Assembly: GCA_944384015.1 (NCBI GenBank)
Contig: CALWRT010000116.1
Span: forward strand, 1-33,604
DNA: 33,604 nucleotides
Origin: an uncultured Lachnospiraceae bacterium
Lineage (GTDB): Bacteria > Bacillota > Clostridia > Lachnospirales > Lachnospiraceae
Direction of reading: 5' to 3'
The translations under genes and the position numbers were made by a program. The notes beneath the pieces are model-generated. The model saw only the letters and a program-made list of their open reading frames with translations. It was not told where the DNA came from and searched no databases. Shown in pieces: positions 33,401-33,604 of this stretch (positions within the stretch are counted from its first letter, which is position 1; the number at the start of each line of letters is the position of its first letter).

Positions 33401-33604
33401 ATGGCGAAGATTTATAATGGAATTGAAGAGCTGATCGGCAGGACGCCGATTCTGAAGCTCAATAGACTGGGAGAAAGATATCATGCCGGAGCGGAAATCT
33501 ATGCGAAGCTGGAGGCCTTTAATCCTGGGGGAAGCGCAAAGGACCGCGTGGCCTGGGAAATGATCAGGGACGCGCAGGAGAAAGGAATCTTGAAGCCAGG
33601 ATCG
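33401..33604 (+). CDS. cysK: cysteine synthase A (O-acetylserine sulfhydrylase), 5' part only
   Basis: The first 68 residues are visible; the gene runs off the window. MAKIYNGIEELIGRTPILKL is the standard start, and NPGGSAKDRVA (41-51) carries the lysine that forms the Schiff base with PLP (K47). The family makes L-cysteine from O-acetylserine and sulfide. The symbol cysK is preferred to cysM on the fold start alone, so the choice is tentative. AAAAGGAG precedes the ATG. It may share the LCP transcript. Confidence 0.92.
   Translation, partial: MAKIYNGIEELIGRTPILKLNRLGERYHAGAEIYAKLEAFNPGGSAKDRVAWEMIRDAQEKGILKPGS

Overview
The window looks like chromosomal DNA of a Gram-positive anaerobe of the Clostridia, most likely a Lachnospiraceae (Clostridium cluster XIVa) gut bacterium. 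Supporting signs are strong AGGAGG-type ribosome binding sites, frequent AGA/AGG arginine codons, a Zn-type S14, a four-cysteine LID in adenylate kinase, a KOW protein gene between map and infA, and an L17 about 60 residues longer than the usual form. I do not assign a genus. Most of the window is ordinary housekeeping DNA. The unexplained signals lie in the spacers.

Layout. Positions 1-2178 hold the 3' end of an FMN oxidoreductase gene and two minus-strand genes, an rRNA-methyltransferase-like protein and an AraC-type regulator. Positions 2485-9685 form a plus-strand operon with a nearly complete route from fructose-6-phosphate to GDP-L-fucose: gmd, fcl, manC, manA and a phosphohexomutase, followed by an EamA transporter. 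Positions 9698-11811 hold a minus-strand operon: a BlaI-type repressor, a BlaR1-like M56 peptidase with no sensor domain, and an Asp/Glu-racemase-family enzyme. Two identical-arm dyads, one of them inside the promoter, precede it.

Positions 12011-25449 hold the S10 and spc ribosomal protein genes (rpsJ to rplO), then secY, adk, map, a KOW protein and infA. They start from a clear promoter with a roughly 230-nt structured leader. The cluster is then interrupted by a minus-strand fragment of a surface-protein gene (25597-26367) with its own terminator. The alpha operon (rpmJ, rpsM, rpsK, rpsD, rpoA, rplQ) restarts from a new promoter at 26424-26452 and ends at a strong terminator (30292-30324). 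Downstream are a sugar-nucleotidyltransferase-like gene, an LCP-family cell-wall ligase with a very long charged cytoplasmic tail, and the first 68 codons of a cysteine synthase gene.

Spacers. The ribosomal spacers carry several structured or repeated elements not explained by the genes. These are a 98-bp long-armed palindrome flanked by 8-bp direct repeats between secY and adk, a repeat sharing the core CGAGCCGAAGGC between rplW and rplB and after rpsH, an imperfect ~90-bp repeat with hairpins (before the methyltransferase and inside the fucose operon), and folded spacers before rpsJ, rpsM and rpsK. No tRNA, rRNA, CRISPR array, intact transposase or phage gene was seen. No wholly new multi-gene system was found; the best leads are the ribosomal leaders and spacer RNAs and the split between the spc and alpha operons.
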